Shown one piece after another: positions 28,017-37,682 of a DNA stretch of 64,000 bases. The position numbers were made by a program, and so were the translations under genes. Source of the DNA: Phyllobacteriaceae bacterium. GTDB taxonomy: Bacteria > Pseudomonadota > Alphaproteobacteria > Rhizobiales > Rhizobiaceae. How positions within the stretch are numbered: position 1 is the stretch's first letter; each line of letters begins with the position of its first letter. Below the pieces are notes generated by a model that ran no database searches, was not told the DNA's origin, and saw only the letters and a program-made list of their open reading frames with translations. The stretch covers positions 89,005 to 153,004 of the forward strand of contig JANSXT010000011.1 of NCBI GenBank assembly GCA_024742765.1, given 5' to 3'.

Positions 28017-28850
28017 CTACCGCGCGATGGGCAGGCCGGGCCGGTCGAGCCCGCCGAGCGACAGGGTGAAGATCTCGCAGCCATCGTCGGTGACGCCGAC
28101 CGTGTGCTCATATTGCGCCGACAGCGACCGGTCGCGCGTCACCGCCGTCCAGCCGTCCGACAGCACCTTCACATGGGCACGGCCCAGATTGATCATCGGT
28201 TCGATGGTGAAGATCATGCCCGGCTTGATCTCGGCGCCCTCATCGGCGCGGCCGTAATGCAAGACGTTCGGCGCGTCATGGAAGAGCTGGCCGATGCCGT
28301 GGCCGCAAAAGTCGCGCACGACCGAACAGCGTTCGGCCTCCGCATGGGCCTGGATGGCCGCGCCGATGGCGCCCATCCGCGCGCCGGGTTTGACCGCATC
28401 GATGCCGCGCATCAGGCATTCATGGGTGACATCCATCAGCCGTTCGGCCGCCCGCTTGGGCACGCCGACCGGATACATGCGCGAGGAATCGCCGTGCCAG
28501 CCATCGACCACATAGGTGACGTCGATATTGACGATGTCGCCATTGCGCAGCGGCTTGTCGTTGGGGATGCCGTGGCAGACCACATGGTTGATCGAGGTGC
28601 AGGACGATTTGGTATAGCCGCGATAGTTGAGCGTCGCGGGCACCGCGTCATGGTCCATACCGAATTCGAACAAGAACCTGTCGATCGCTGCCGTTGTGGT
28701 GCCGGGTTCGACCAGCGCCGCCACCTCGTCGAGCGCCCTGGCGACCAGCGCGCCGGCCTTGCGCATGCCGTCGAACCCGGCCTTGCCGTGCAGGCGAATC
28801 TGGCCCGTGTTCTTCAAAGGGGCGATGGCTGCTTCGAGATAGGTCACCAT
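28017..28850 (-). CDS. map: Methionine aminopeptidase, type I
   Basis: Removes initiator methionine from new proteins; essential in most bacteria. It has 277 residues from the ATG at 28850 (the upstream in-frame ATG adds 34 residues read from inside the sfsA end and is rejected). Metal ligands appear in NIDVTYVVDGWHGDSSRMY, CGHGIGQLFH, FTIEPM and YEHTVGV. It lies 26 bases after sfsA. The N-terminal 30 residues before GFDGMRKAG are a short extension usual in rhizobial Map. Confidence 0.95.
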   Translation of the reverse strand: MVTYLEAAIAPLKNTGQIRLHGKAGFDGMRKAGALVARALDEVAALVEPGTTTAAIDRFLFEFGMDHDAVPATLNYRGYTKSSCTSINHVVCHGIPNDKPLRNGDIVNIDVTYVVDGWHGDSSRMYPVGVPKRAAERLMDVTHECLMRGIDAVKPGARMGAIGAAIQAHAEAERCSVVRDFCGHGIGQLFHDAPNVLHYGRADEGAEIKPGMIFTIEPMINLGRAHVKVLSDGWTAVTRDRSLSAQYEHTVGVTDDGCEIFTLSLGGLDRPGLPIAR

Positions 28851-28876
28851 GGTCGGGTCCGCTGGATGGTTTCCGG

Positions 28877-29596
28877 TCAGGCGGCGCGCAGGACGGCTTC
28901 GTCGATGGTCAGCAGCCGCTCCGGCGCGATGGCCGTCCGTGAGATGTGGCACCGAACCGCGAACGCTTCAACCCCGCGGGCGATGGCCCGGTCGAATTCG
29001 CGCGCGTAATCGGGGTCCAGATCGCGGCACAGGCGGAATGTGTCGCAATCCGCCCGCTGGATCAGGAACACCATCACTGCGCGGTGGCCTTGTTCGGCCA
29101 TGTCGCCCAGTTCGCGCAGATGCTTGGCGCCCCGCGCAGTTTTCGTGTCGGGAAATTCGGCGAGGTTCGGCGTGCGCCGCAAGTGGACGTTCTTGACCTC
29201 GACATAGGCCCGCCCGCGCGCCGGATCGTCGAGCAGAATGTCGATGCGCGAATTCTGGCCGTATTTCTGTTCGCGCCTCAGAGTTTCGTAAGCGCCCAGA
29301 TCGCCGATCATGCCGGCGCCGATCGCTTCCTCGGTCAGCCGGTTGGGCAGCCCGGTATTGATGCCGACGAGCGTTCCGTCCGCTTCGACGATTTCGAGGC
29401 GATGGGCATATTTGCGCTTGGGATCGTCCGAGCGCGACAGGAACACGCGGCTGCCCGGTTCGGTCAGCCCCATCATCGAGCCCGTGTTGGGCACCGACAC
29501 GGTGATCTCGTCGCCATTCTCAAGCGTCACGTCCGCGAGGAAGCGCTTGTAGCGGCGGATCAGCCGGGCCTCGATCAGCGGCGGGTCGAAAATCAT
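28877..29596 (-). CDS. sfsA: SfsA family DNA/RNA nuclease-like protein
   Basis: SfsA homologue of 239 residues (E. coli SfsA is 234). Conserved blocks are [40 protein letters not shown] and YVEVKNVHL, followed by [13 protein letters not shown]; the DxnExK-type residues of the nuclease-like fold are in the last blocks. Originally named for sugar fermentation stimulation, its biochemical role is uncertain. It heads the sfsA-map-radC unit, a common arrangement in Hyphomicrobiales. Confidence 0.93.
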   Translation of the reverse strand: MIFDPPLIEARLIRRYKRFLADVTLENGDEITVSVPNTGSMMGLTEPGSRVFLSRSDDPKRKYAHRLEIVEADGTLVGINTGLPNRLTEEAIGAGMIGDLGAYETLRREQKYGQNSRIDILLDDPARGRAYVEVKNVHLRRTPNLAEFPDTKTARGAKHLRELGDMAEQGHRAVMVFLIQRADCDTFRLCRDLDPDYAREFDRAIARGVEAFAVRCHISRTAIAPERLLTIDEAVLRAA

Positions 29597-29621
29597 GCGA
29601 GAGGATTGGAAAGGAAAGGCG

Positions 29622-31469
29622 TCACACCCGCACCTTCACATAATCGCCCGGCGCGTCGCCCAAGAGCTTCTTCTTGCCGCCGGAGCCCAGCTTGGTTCGC
29701 GCCGAAACCTCGGCATCGTCATGGCTTCTGATCCATTCATGCCAGTGCGGCCACCATGACCCCTCGGTCATCTCGGCGTTTTCGATCCAGGCTTCGAACG
29801 CGCCTTCCACCTTCGGCCCTGTCCAGAACTGGTACTTACCGCGATGGGGCGGGTTGACCACACCGGCAATGTGGCCCGAGCCGCCCATCACATAGGTGAC
29901 CTCGCCGCCGAACAGTTTCGAGCCCTCGAAGACAGACAGAGCAGGCGCGATATGGTCCTCGCGTGTCGCCAGATTGTAGATCGGCAGCGTCACATCGCCG
30001 AGACTGACCGGCGCGCCACCCAGCCGCATCTCGCCCTTGGCCAGATTGTTTTCCAGATAGCAGTTGCGCAGGTAGAAGATGTGGTTGGCACAGGCCATCC
30101 GCGTCGAATCGGCGTTCCAATAGAGAAGGTCGAAGGGCAGGGGGTCCTTGCCCTTCATGTAATTGTTGACGACATAAGGCCAGATCAGGTCGCCCGAGCG
30201 GAGCATGTTGAAGGCGGTCGCCATCTTCGAACCGTCGAGATAGCCGGTTTCCTTCATCCGCGTCTCGAGCGCGTCAAGCTGTTCGTCGTCGACGAAGACC
30301 TTCAAGTCGCCCGCATGGACGAAATCGACCTGGGTGGTAAACAAGGTCGCCGTGGCGATGCGCGTGTCGCCCTCGCGGGCCATCAGCGCCATGGCCGCCG
30401 ACAAAAGCGTGCCGCCGACGCAATAGCCGATGGCGTTGACCTCGCTCTCGCCGGTCGATTTCTCCACCGTGTCGAGCGCGAAGAACAGGCCCTGCCGGAT
30501 ATAGTCATCCCAGTCCATCTGCGCATGGCGTTCGTCCGGATTCGCCCAGGAGATGACGAACACGGTATGGCCCTGTTCGACGGCCCATTTGATGAAGCTC
30601 TTGTCCGGATTGAGATCGAGAATGTAGAATTTATTGATCCAGGGTGGGCAGATCAGAAGCGGCCGCTTGAGGACCTTGTCGGTGGTCGGCTCATACTGGA
30701 TGATCTCGACCAGTTCGTTGCGCGCGACCACCTTGCCGGGCGTTGTGGCGATGTTCTTGCCGATCTCGAACTTCGAATAGTCCGCCTGGCGGATGCGCAC
30801 CTCGCCCTTGCCGGTCTTCAGATCCTCGGCAAGCAATTCCATGCCGCGCACCAGGTTCTCGCCATTGGTCGCCACCGTCTCCTTGAAGACCTCCGGATTG
30901 GAGATCATGAAGTTGGACGGCGACAGCGCATTGGTGAACTGGCGCACATAAAATTGCGCCTTGTGCTTGGTGTGCTCGTCCAGCCCCTCGGCATCGTCGA
31001 CCAGATCGGTCGCCCATTTGGAGGTGATCAGATAGGCCTGCTTGAGAAACGAGAAGAAGGCGTTTCCGGTCCAGTCCTCGTCGGCAAAACGCTTGTCGCG
31101 CGGTGCGGCCGGAACCGCCTCGCCGACCGACGGATCGCCCATCCGTTTGATCGAATTGGCCCAGATGTCCATATAGCCCGAAAACAGCTTGGTCTGCGCC
31201 TCGATCGCCCGCTGCGGGTCCGACAGCCAATATTCGGTGACCTTGGAAAAGGTCTTGGCCATCTCGGCGGCGGGTTCTGAAATCGTGTCCTGCGCTTCGC
31301 CCTTTTCGCGCGGGCCGACCCATTCGGCGGCGGCATGGCCGGCGGCCTGCACCATCCGCGCCAGATTGCGCGCGAATGCCTCGGGGTCCTTGATCACATA
31401 GGCATCGATCGCCTCCAGCCCTTTTTCAGGCTGATGTGCGGCGTCGTCATCGCGCGCCTTGGCACTCAT
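29622..31469 (-). CDS. phaC: Class I poly(3-hydroxyalkanoate) synthase
   Basis: Polymerises short-chain 3-hydroxyacyl-CoA into storage polyester at granule surfaces. From the ATG at 31469 it has 615 residues. The catalytic triad is Cys350 in the lipase-like box GYCVGG, Asp505 in TREDHIAP and His533 in GSGHIAG. Starts at 31478 and 31529 are possible; MSAKARDDD has GGA six bases upstream. No phaA, phaB, phasin or depolymerase gene is close, so supply genes must lie elsewhere. It is divergent from the lipoprotein gene. Confidence 0.95.
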   Translation of the reverse strand: MSAKARDDDAAHQPEKGLEAIDAYVIKDPEAFARNLARMVQAAGHAAAEWVGPREKGEAQDTISEPAAEMAKTFSKVTEYWLSDPQRAIEAQTKLFSGYMDIWANSIKRMGDPSVGEAVPAAPRDKRFADEDWTGNAFFSFLKQAYLITSKWATDLVDDAEGLDEHTKHKAQFYVRQFTNALSPSNFMISNPEVFKETVATNGENLVRGMELLAEDLKTGKGEVRIRQADYSKFEIGKNIATTPGKVVARNELVEIIQYEPTTDKVLKRPLLICPPWINKFYILDLNPDKSFIKWAVEQGHTVFVISWANPDERHAQMDWDDYIRQGLFFALDTVEKSTGESEVNAIGYCVGGTLLSAAMALMAREGDTRIATATLFTTQVDFVHAGDLKVFVDDEQLDALETRMKETGYLDGSKMATAFNMLRSGDLIWPYVVNNYMKGKDPLPFDLLYWNADSTRMACANHIFYLRNCYLENNLAKGEMRLGGAPVSLGDVTLPIYNLATREDHIAPALSVFEGSKLFGGEVTYVMGGSGHIAGVVNPPHRGKYQFWTGPKVEGAFEAWIENAEMTEGSWWPHWHEWIRSHDDAEVSARTKLGSGGKKKLLGDAPGDYVKVRV

Positions 31470-31546
31470 CGTTTCCATCCCGTTCGTTTTGTTCCGGCCC
31501 GCTTCTTGCGGCGGTCTTGCTGACGCCATACTAGCGTTGCAGAAAG

Positions 31547-32059
31547 ATGACTATCAACCGGAACCAAGGCCTAACCGCTTTGTCTCATGTTACGACAAAA
31601 CTGTTGGTTTTCCTACGCGGCGCCCTTCTGGTGGCGCTGCCGGCCGGCTTGATGGTCGCCGGATGCACCTCGACATCGACCATCGACACCGCCTTTTCCG
31701 ATGTCGGACCGCCGGTCGTCGCCACACCGCTTGATCCGTTGCCGGCCCCTTCCGAGCCGCTTGAGGCGCCGAACGCGCCCTACGAACCGGTTTCGGAGCA
31801 GCCCCTTTTGCCCGTCCCATCCTCCGGCGCGGCACGCGATACGGGCGCTTTCCCCAACATCAACAATGAGCCGCCGCCTTCGCAAAACCAGATCACCGAC
31901 GCCGAGCGCGCCGCCATGATGGCGGAGATGCAGGCGCTGCAGGCCGAACTCGATGCCGGGCGTGTCCCCGCCGGTACGAGCGCCGCGCGCATGGCCGAAC
32001 TGCAGCGGCTCGCGGCCACCCATTCCGCCGAGGTGCTGCGCCGCATCGAAGGCGAGTGA
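31547..32059 (+). CDS. Small proline-rich lipoprotein of unknown function
   Basis: A 170-residue protein with a lipoprotein signal: a hydrophobic stretch ending in the lipobox LMVAGC, acylated cysteine at about residue 40. The mature part is Pro/Ala/Glu-rich (PLDPLPAPSEPLEAP), then a helical C-terminal part rich in Ala and Glu (AAMMAEMQALQAELDAG). Probably an envelope lipoprotein; no enzyme motif. I do not recognise the family. It lies between phaC (divergent) and the aminotransferase gene, with 69 bases to the next start. Confidence 0.72.
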   Translation: MTINRNQGLTALSHVTTKLLVFLRGALLVALPAGLMVAGCTSTSTIDTAFSDVGPPVVATPLDPLPAPSEPLEAPNAPYEPVSEQPLLPVPSSGAARDTGAFPNINNEPPPSQNQITDAERAAMMAEMQALQAELDAGRVPAGTSAARMAELQRLAATHSAEVLRRIEGE

Positions 32060-32128
32060 TCGGCGCACCGCCCTCGCTTTTTGCCGTTTTGCAGGCTATA
32101 GCGCCCCTATCCCGACGAGAGCCGCGCC

Positions 32129-33346
32129 ATGGAAGAATTTCACAAGACAAAACGTCTGCCGCCCTATGTGTTCGAGCAGGTCAACCGGCTGAAGGCCAGC
32201 GCCCGCGCCGCCGGCCGCGACATCATCGATCTGGGCATGGGCAATCCGGACCTGCCGACGCCGCAATCGATCGTCGACAAATTGTGCGACACGGTCCGCG
32301 ATCCGCGCACGCACCGCTATTCCTCCTCCAAGGGCATTCCCGGCCTGCGCAAGGCGCAAGCGGCCTATTATGCGCGCCGGTTCGGCGTGAAGCTCGATCC
32401 AGAAACGCAGATCGTCGCGACCCTTGGCTCCAAGGAAGGCTTTGCCAACATGGCCCAGGCGATCACCGCGCCGGGCGATGTGGTTCTGTGTCCGGACCCG
32501 ACCTATCCGATTCACGCCTTCGGCTTCATCATGTCGGGCGGCGTCATCCGCTCGATGCAGGCCACCCCCGACGAGGGTTTCATGAAGGCGCTCGACCGCG
32601 CTGTGCGCCACTCGATACCCAAGCCGCTGGCGGTGATCCTCAACTATCCGTCCAACCCCACGGCGCTGACGGCGACGCTCGACTTCTACCGCGAGGTCGT
32701 CGCGTTCGCGCGCAAGCACGATCTGATCATCCTGTCCGATCTGGCCTATTCGGAAATCTATTTTGACAATATGCCGCCGCCTTCGGTGCTCGAAGTACCC
32801 GGCGCCATGGATGTCGCGGTCGAATTCACCTCCATGTCCAAGACGTTCTCCATGCCGGGCTGGCGGATGGGTTTTGCGGTCGGCAATGAACGGCTGATCG
32901 GCGCGCTGACACGGGTCAAATCCTATCTCGACTATGGCGCGTTCACGCCGATCCAGGTGGCGGCAACGGCCGCGCTCAACGGCGATGGCTCCGACATTGC
33001 CGAGGTGCGCGAGACCTACCGCAAGCGCCGCGACGTGCTGGTCGACAGTTTTGGCAAGGCCGGCTTCGATGTCCCCGCTCCGGAGGCGACCATGTTCGCC
33101 TGGGCGCCGGTGCCCGAGAAGTTCCGCGAGCTGGGTTCGCTCGAATTCTCCAAGCTCTTGATCGAAAAGGCCGATGTGGCGGTCGCGCCCGGCGTCGGCT
33201 TCGGCGAGCATGGCGACGACCATGTGCGCATCGCGCTGGTTGAAAACGAGCACCGAATCCGGCAGGCCGCGCGCAACATCAAGCGGTTTCTGGCGAGCGC
33301 CGACACGAACCTGCACAATGTCGTGTCGCTGAGCGCCCACCGGTAG
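32129..33346 (+). CDS. Class I/II PLP-dependent aminotransferase (AlaC/LL-DAP aminotransferase-like)
   Basis: A 405-residue fold-type I aminotransferase. LGMGNPDLPTP (35-45), NYPSNPTAL (172-180), LSDLAYSEIYFD and the PLP lysine K238 in SMSKTFSMPGWRMGF are all present. Similar proteins are annotated alanine:2-oxoglutarate aminotransferase AlaC; in other organisms the same group acts on LL-diaminopimelate. It is 21 bases upstream of hom, consistent with an aspartate-family or threonine/methionine amino-acid role. The exact amino donor is not determined. Confidence 0.88.
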   Translation: MEEFHKTKRLPPYVFEQVNRLKASARAAGRDIIDLGMGNPDLPTPQSIVDKLCDTVRDPRTHRYSSSKGIPGLRKAQAAYYARRFGVKLDPETQIVATLGSKEGFANMAQAITAPGDVVLCPDPTYPIHAFGFIMSGGVIRSMQATPDEGFMKALDRAVRHSIPKPLAVILNYPSNPTALTATLDFYREVVAFARKHDLIILSDLAYSEIYFDNMPPPSVLEVPGAMDVAVEFTSMSKTFSMPGWRMGFAVGNERLIGALTRVKSYLDYGAFTPIQVAATAALNGDGSDIAEVRETYRKRRDVLVDSFGKAGFDVPAPEATMFAWAPVPEKFRELGSLEFSKLLIEKADVAVAPGVGFGEHGDDHVRIALVENEHRIRQAARNIKRFLASADTNLHNVVSLSAHR

Positions 33347-33367
33347 GACCCAAAGGGGATCAAAATC

Positions 33368-34726
33368 ATGAGTGAGAGTTTGCGGGTCGGGCTTGCGGGC
33401 CTTGGCACGGTCGGTGCGTCGGTGGCGAAAGTGATCGCCGAAAAGGCGGACGAACTGGCCGCCCAATGCGGCCGCCCGGTCGAGATCACCGCCGTCTCCG
33501 CCCGCGACCGGTCCAGGGATCGCGGCTTCGATCACACGCAAATGCACTGGTTCGACGATCCTGTCGCGCTGGCCCAAAGCAATCATATCGACGTGTTCGT
33601 CGAACTGATCGGCGGCGATGAGGGGCCGGCCCTCGACAGTGTAAGTGCGGCGCTCGATGCAGGCCGCCATGTGGTCACCGCCAACAAGGCGCTTCTGGCC
33701 AAGCACGGCGTCGAACTGGCGCGCAAGTCCGAAACGGCCGGTGTGATCCTCAATTTCGAGGCGGCGGTCGCCGGCGGCATCCCGATCATCAAGACGATGC
33801 GCGAATCGCTTTCGGGCAACAAGGTCAGCCGCGTCTACGGCATCATGAACGGCACGGCGAACTACATCCTGACCCGGATGGAGCGCGACCGGATTTCGTT
33901 TGCTGAATGTCTCGCCGATGCCCAGCGGCTCGGCTATGCGGAAGCCGATCCGACCTTCGACATTGAGGGGCAGGACACGGCCCACAAGCTCGCCATCCTC
34001 GCATCGATCGCCTTCGGCACACAGATCGCCGCCGATGACATCTATCTTGAAGGCATCTCCAACATCGCGCTCGGCGACATCGAGGCGGCGCGCGAACTGG
34101 GCTACCGCATCAAGCTTCTGGGCGTCGCCCAGCGCACACCCAGCGGCATCGAACAGCGCGTCCACCCGACCATGGTGCCGCTCGGGTCGGTCATCGCCCA
34201 GGTGGACGGCGTCACCAATGCGGTGGCCGTCGAGGCCGATGTGATCGGCTCTTTGATGATGTCCGGGCCAGGCGCCGGCGGCAACGCCACCGCCTCAGCC
34301 GTGATCGGCGATCTGGCCGACATCGCCAAGGCCCAGCCCGGCCGTCAGCAGGCGCCGGCGCTTGGCCGTCCGGCGGACCTGCTCGAACCCTATGAACGGG
34401 CCCGCATGCGCGCCCACGAGGGCGGCTATTTCGTCCGCCTGACCGTGCACGACCGACCCGGTGTCTTCGCCGCGCTGGCCACCCGCATGGCCGAACAGGA
34501 CATCTCGCTTGAATCGATCGTCCAGCATGGCGCCGCGCCCCATCCCGTGCCGATGGGTCCGGACAATCCCTATGGCGACGACCTCGACGGCACCGATCCG
34601 AAGACCGTCATCCTGATCACCCATGAGACGACCGAGCAGGCGATCCGCAAGGCGATCGAAGGCATTCTGGAAGACGGGCATCTGGTGTCGCGCCCGCAGG
34701 TCATCCGCATCGAGCGGGCCGGCTGA
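33368..34726 (+). CDS. hom: Homoserine dehydrogenase with ACT domain
   Basis: NAD(P)H-dependent reduction of aspartate semialdehyde to homoserine, the branch point to threonine and methionine. It has 452 residues. The Rossmann loop GLAGLGTVGASVA is at about 8-20, followed by VVTANKALLAKHG, NFEAAVAGGIPII, GIMNGTANYILTRM and GYAEADPTFDIEGQDTAHKLA. The C-terminal ACT domain (YFVRLTVHDRPGVFAAL) suggests threonine feedback control. It is followed by glpX and recJ on the same strand. Confidence 0.96.
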   Translation: MSESLRVGLAGLGTVGASVAKVIAEKADELAAQCGRPVEITAVSARDRSRDRGFDHTQMHWFDDPVALAQSNHIDVFVELIGGDEGPALDSVSAALDAGRHVVTANKALLAKHGVELARKSETAGVILNFEAAVAGGIPIIKTMRESLSGNKVSRVYGIMNGTANYILTRMERDRISFAECLADAQRLGYAEADPTFDIEGQDTAHKLAILASIAFGTQIAADDIYLEGISNIALGDIEAARELGYRIKLLGVAQRTPSGIEQRVHPTMVPLGSVIAQVDGVTNAVAVEADVIGSLMMSGPGAGGNATASAVIGDLADIAKAQPGRQQAPALGRPADLLEPYERARMRAHEGGYFVRLTVHDRPGVFAALATRMAEQDISLESIVQHGAAPHPVPMGPDNPYGDDLDGTDPKTVILITHETTEQAIRKAIEGILEDGHLVSRPQVIRIERAG

Positions 34727-34849
34727 CGCACCGGCCAACCAATTGTCACCTAAATCGATTTTGTTTGGGGCAGGAGCGTTTTCGGCCTTTTGCCGGCGCC
34801 GCCCCTGTGGTCAGTGCGGGCCGACAAGAACAAGATCGGGTCCAATTTC

Positions 34850-35830
34850 ATGAACGAAACCATGCACACGCCGGGGTTGACCCGCGAACTGTCGCTCGAA
34901 CTTGCGCGCGTCACCGAGCGCGCGGCGGTGGCCGCCGCACGGCTGCGCGGGCGCGGCGACGAGAAAGCGGCAGACCAGGTGGCGGTCGATGCGATGCGCG
35001 CCGAACTCAACCGCCTGCCGATCGCCGGCACGGTGGTGATCGGCGAGGGCGAGCGCGACGAGGCGCCGATGCTCTATATCGGCGAGGAAGTGGGCGCCGG
35101 CGGCGGCCCGGCCGTCGACATCGCGCTCGATCCGCTGGAAGGCACGACCGTGTGCGCCAAGAACCAGCCCAACTCGCTGGCGGTCATTGCCATCGCCACC
35201 AAAGGCAGCCTTCTGAACGCGCCCGACGTCTATATGGAGAAGATCGCCATCGGGCCGGGCTATCCGGACGGGCTGATCGACATCGACGCGACGCCGGCCG
35301 AAAACATCTATGCGCTCGCCAACGCCAAGAATGTGCCCGTCAACGAGATCACCGCCTGCATTCTGGATCGGCCGCGCCATGCCAAACTGATCGAGGCGGT
35401 GCGCGACACCGGCGCGGCGATCCGGCTGATCGGCGATGGCGACGTGGCCGGCGTGATCGACACGACCGATCCCGAAGACACATCGATCGACATCTATCTG
35501 GGCACGGGCGGTGCGCCCGAGGGCGTTCTGGCGGCCGCCGCGCTGCGCTGCGTGGGCGGCCAGATGCAGGGCCGGCTCATTCTGGATACTGACGAGAAGC
35601 TTGCCCGCGCCGAACGCATGGGCGTCAGCGACCCCAAGCGCATCTATTCGATCATGGACATGGCGAGCGGCGATGTGCTGTTTGCGGCCACCGGCGTCAC
35701 CGACGGCAACATGCTGGCGGGCGTTCGCTTTGCCCGGCAGTTCATCCAGACCGAGACGATCGTCATGCGTTCGCGCTCGCAGACCATCCGCGAAATCACC
35801 GCGCGGCATCTGGACATGGAGAAATTCTGA
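34850..35830 (+). CDS. glpX: Fructose-1,6-bisphosphatase, class II
   Basis: Gluconeogenic phosphatase hydrolysing fructose-1,6-bisphosphate, 326 residues from the ATG at 34850. Conserved parts: RVTERAAVAAARLRGRGDEKAAD, VVIGEGERDEAPMLYIGEEVG with the metal-binding GEGERDEAP, VDIALDPLEGTT and IIDTTDPEDTSIDIYLGTGG-type blocks. An alternative ATG at 34862 (MHTPGLTREL) is equally acceptable by sequence. It lies between hom and recJ; this order is frequent in rhizobia. No allosteric domain is visible. Confidence 0.94.
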   Translation: MNETMHTPGLTRELSLELARVTERAAVAAARLRGRGDEKAADQVAVDAMRAELNRLPIAGTVVIGEGERDEAPMLYIGEEVGAGGGPAVDIALDPLEGTTVCAKNQPNSLAVIAIATKGSLLNAPDVYMEKIAIGPGYPDGLIDIDATPAENIYALANAKNVPVNEITACILDRPRHAKLIEAVRDTGAAIRLIGDGDVAGVIDTTDPEDTSIDIYLGTGGAPEGVLAAAALRCVGGQMQGRLILDTDEKLARAERMGVSDPKRIYSIMDMASGDVLFAATGVTDGNMLAGVRFARQFIQTETIVMRSRSQTIREITARHLDMEKF

Positions 35831-35888
35831 GCCGCGCCGGGCCGTCAGCGACGCTTGACGCTGCCCCCGGCAGGGGCGACATGGGGCG

Positions 35889-37670
35889 ATGACCAGCCGC
35901 CCCGCCTTTCTCGATGTGCGCCAGTCGGCCCGGCAGCGACGCTGGGTGGAAAAGCTCACGCCGGCACAGGCCAATATCGCGCTCGACATGAGCCAGACGC
36001 ACGGCATCGACGAGATCATCGCCCGTGTGATGGCGGCGCGCGGCGTTGCCGCCGACGAGGCGGCGGGTTTTCTCGATCCGACCATCAAGGCGCTGATGCC
36101 CGATCCCTCGGTGATCACCGGCTTGAATGTAGCGGCCGCGCGGATCGCGCAGGCCATCATGAACGGCGAGCGCGTCGCCATCTTTGGCGATTATGATGTC
36201 GACGGCGCGGCATCGAGCGCGTTGCTTTCGCGCTATCTCGTCCATTTCGGCGTGTCCGCTGACATCTACATTCCCGACCGCATCTTCGAAGGTTACGGCC
36301 CCAACCCGGCGGCGATGGCCAAACTGGCCGAAAGCGCCGACCTGATCGTCACCGTCGATTGCGGCACCAACAGCGCGGCGGCGTTTGAGACCGTTGGGGG
36401 CACCGGCACCGACATCGTCGTGCTCGACCATCACCAGGTCGGCGGGCCGCTGCCCGATGTTGTCTCCGTGGTCAATCCGAACCGCGACGACGACATGTCC
36501 GGCCTGACTTATTTGTGCGCGGCGGGCGTCGTCTTCATGACGCTGGTCGACGTTTCCCGCCAATTGCGCGGGCAGGGGCAGCGCGATCTGCCCGATCTGA
36601 TGGCGCTGCTCGATCTGGTCGCGCTGGCAACGGTCTGCGATGTGGTGCCGCTGGTCGGTCTCAACCGCGCTCTTGTCGTCAAGGGGCTGGCCGTGGCGCG
36701 CCGCCAGACCAATGCCGGCCTTGCCGCGCTGGCATCGGTGGCGCGCATCGGCGAACCGCTGGCGCCGTTCCATTTCGGCTTCGTCCTCGGTCCGCGCATC
36801 AATGCCGGCGGGCGCATTGGAGATGCAGCGCTGGGCGCGCGGCTCCTCACCACCGACGATTCCGACCGTGCGCGGGCTCTGGCCGGGGAACTCGACGCGC
36901 TCAACGCCCAGCGCCAGGCGATCGAGGCCCAGATGGTCGAAGAGGCGCGCGCCGAGGCCGAGCGCGAACTGCAATCAGCCAATCCGCCCTCGGTGATCGT
37001 CACCGCCAGCCATGACTGGCATCCGGGCATTGCCGGGCTGATCGCGTCGCGCCTCAAGGAAGCGCTGCGCAAGCCGGCCTTTGCCATCGCGTTCGATGCG
37101 AACGGCGTCGGCACCGGATCGGGCCGGTCGATTGCCGGCTTCGATATGGGCCGTATGGTCAGGGCAGCGGTGGACGCGGGAATACTCGAAAAAGGCGGCG
37201 GCCATGCCATGGCCGCGGGCCTGACCGTCCGCACCGAAAAGCTCGGCGATCTGCGCGCCTTCTTCGAGGACCGCGCCGGCGACGCGGTGGGCCGTTTGAT
37301 CGAAAACGATGCCCTGGAAATCGATGGCGCGCTGTCAGCTTCGGGCGTGACGGCGGCGCTGATCGACAAGCTCGCCAGGGCAGGCCCGTTCGGCGCCGGC
37401 CATCCCGAACCGGTGTTCGCCCTGCCGCGTCACCAGATCGCCCATGTCAAACCGGTCGGCACCGGCCATCTGAAGCTTGGCCTGCGCGGCATGGGGCCGG
37501 GCACGCTCGATGCGATCGCCTTTCGGGTGCGCGACGAGCCGCTGGGAAAAATGCTGGCTGAAAATGCCGGCCGCAGCCTGCATCTGGCCGGCACCATTTC
37601 CATCAATCACTGGAACGGCCGGCAGATCCCGCAATTGCGCGTCATCGACGCGGCCTTGCCCGATCAGTGA
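35889..37670 (+). CDS. recJ: Single-stranded-DNA-specific exonuclease RecJ
   Basis: 5'-3' exonuclease for recombination and mismatch repair, 593 residues. The DHH superfamily motifs are DYDVDGA (101-107), the VDCGTNS block and LDHHQ; the DHHA1 part contains SRSIAGFDM-like GSGRSIAGFDMGRMVRAA and KGGGHAMAAG. An OB-type domain follows to the end. It starts 58 bases after glpX. All phosphoesterase motifs are intact, so it should be active. Confidence 0.95.
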   Translation: MTSRPAFLDVRQSARQRRWVEKLTPAQANIALDMSQTHGIDEIIARVMAARGVAADEAAGFLDPTIKALMPDPSVITGLNVAAARIAQAIMNGERVAIFGDYDVDGAASSALLSRYLVHFGVSADIYIPDRIFEGYGPNPAAMAKLAESADLIVTVDCGTNSAAAFETVGGTGTDIVVLDHHQVGGPLPDVVSVVNPNRDDDMSGLTYLCAAGVVFMTLVDVSRQLRGQGQRDLPDLMALLDLVALATVCDVVPLVGLNRALVVKGLAVARRQTNAGLAALASVARIGEPLAPFHFGFVLGPRINAGGRIGDAALGARLLTTDDSDRARALAGELDALNAQRQAIEAQMVEEARAEAERELQSANPPSVIVTASHDWHPGIAGLIASRLKEALRKPAFAIAFDANGVGTGSGRSIAGFDMGRMVRAAVDAGILEKGGGHAMAAGLTVRTEKLGDLRAFFEDRAGDAVGRLIENDALEIDGALSASGVTAALIDKLARAGPFGAGHPEPVFALPRHQIAHVKPVGTGHLKLGLRGMGPGTLDAIAFRVRDEPLGKMLAENAGRSLHLAGTISINHWNGRQIPQLRVIDAALPDQ

Positions 37671-37682
37671 TCGAATTGCCGC

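Noticed and set aside
32096..34165. Minus-strand open frame of 689 codons
   Set aside because: Antisense to the aminotransferase and hom genes, with no recognisable motif.
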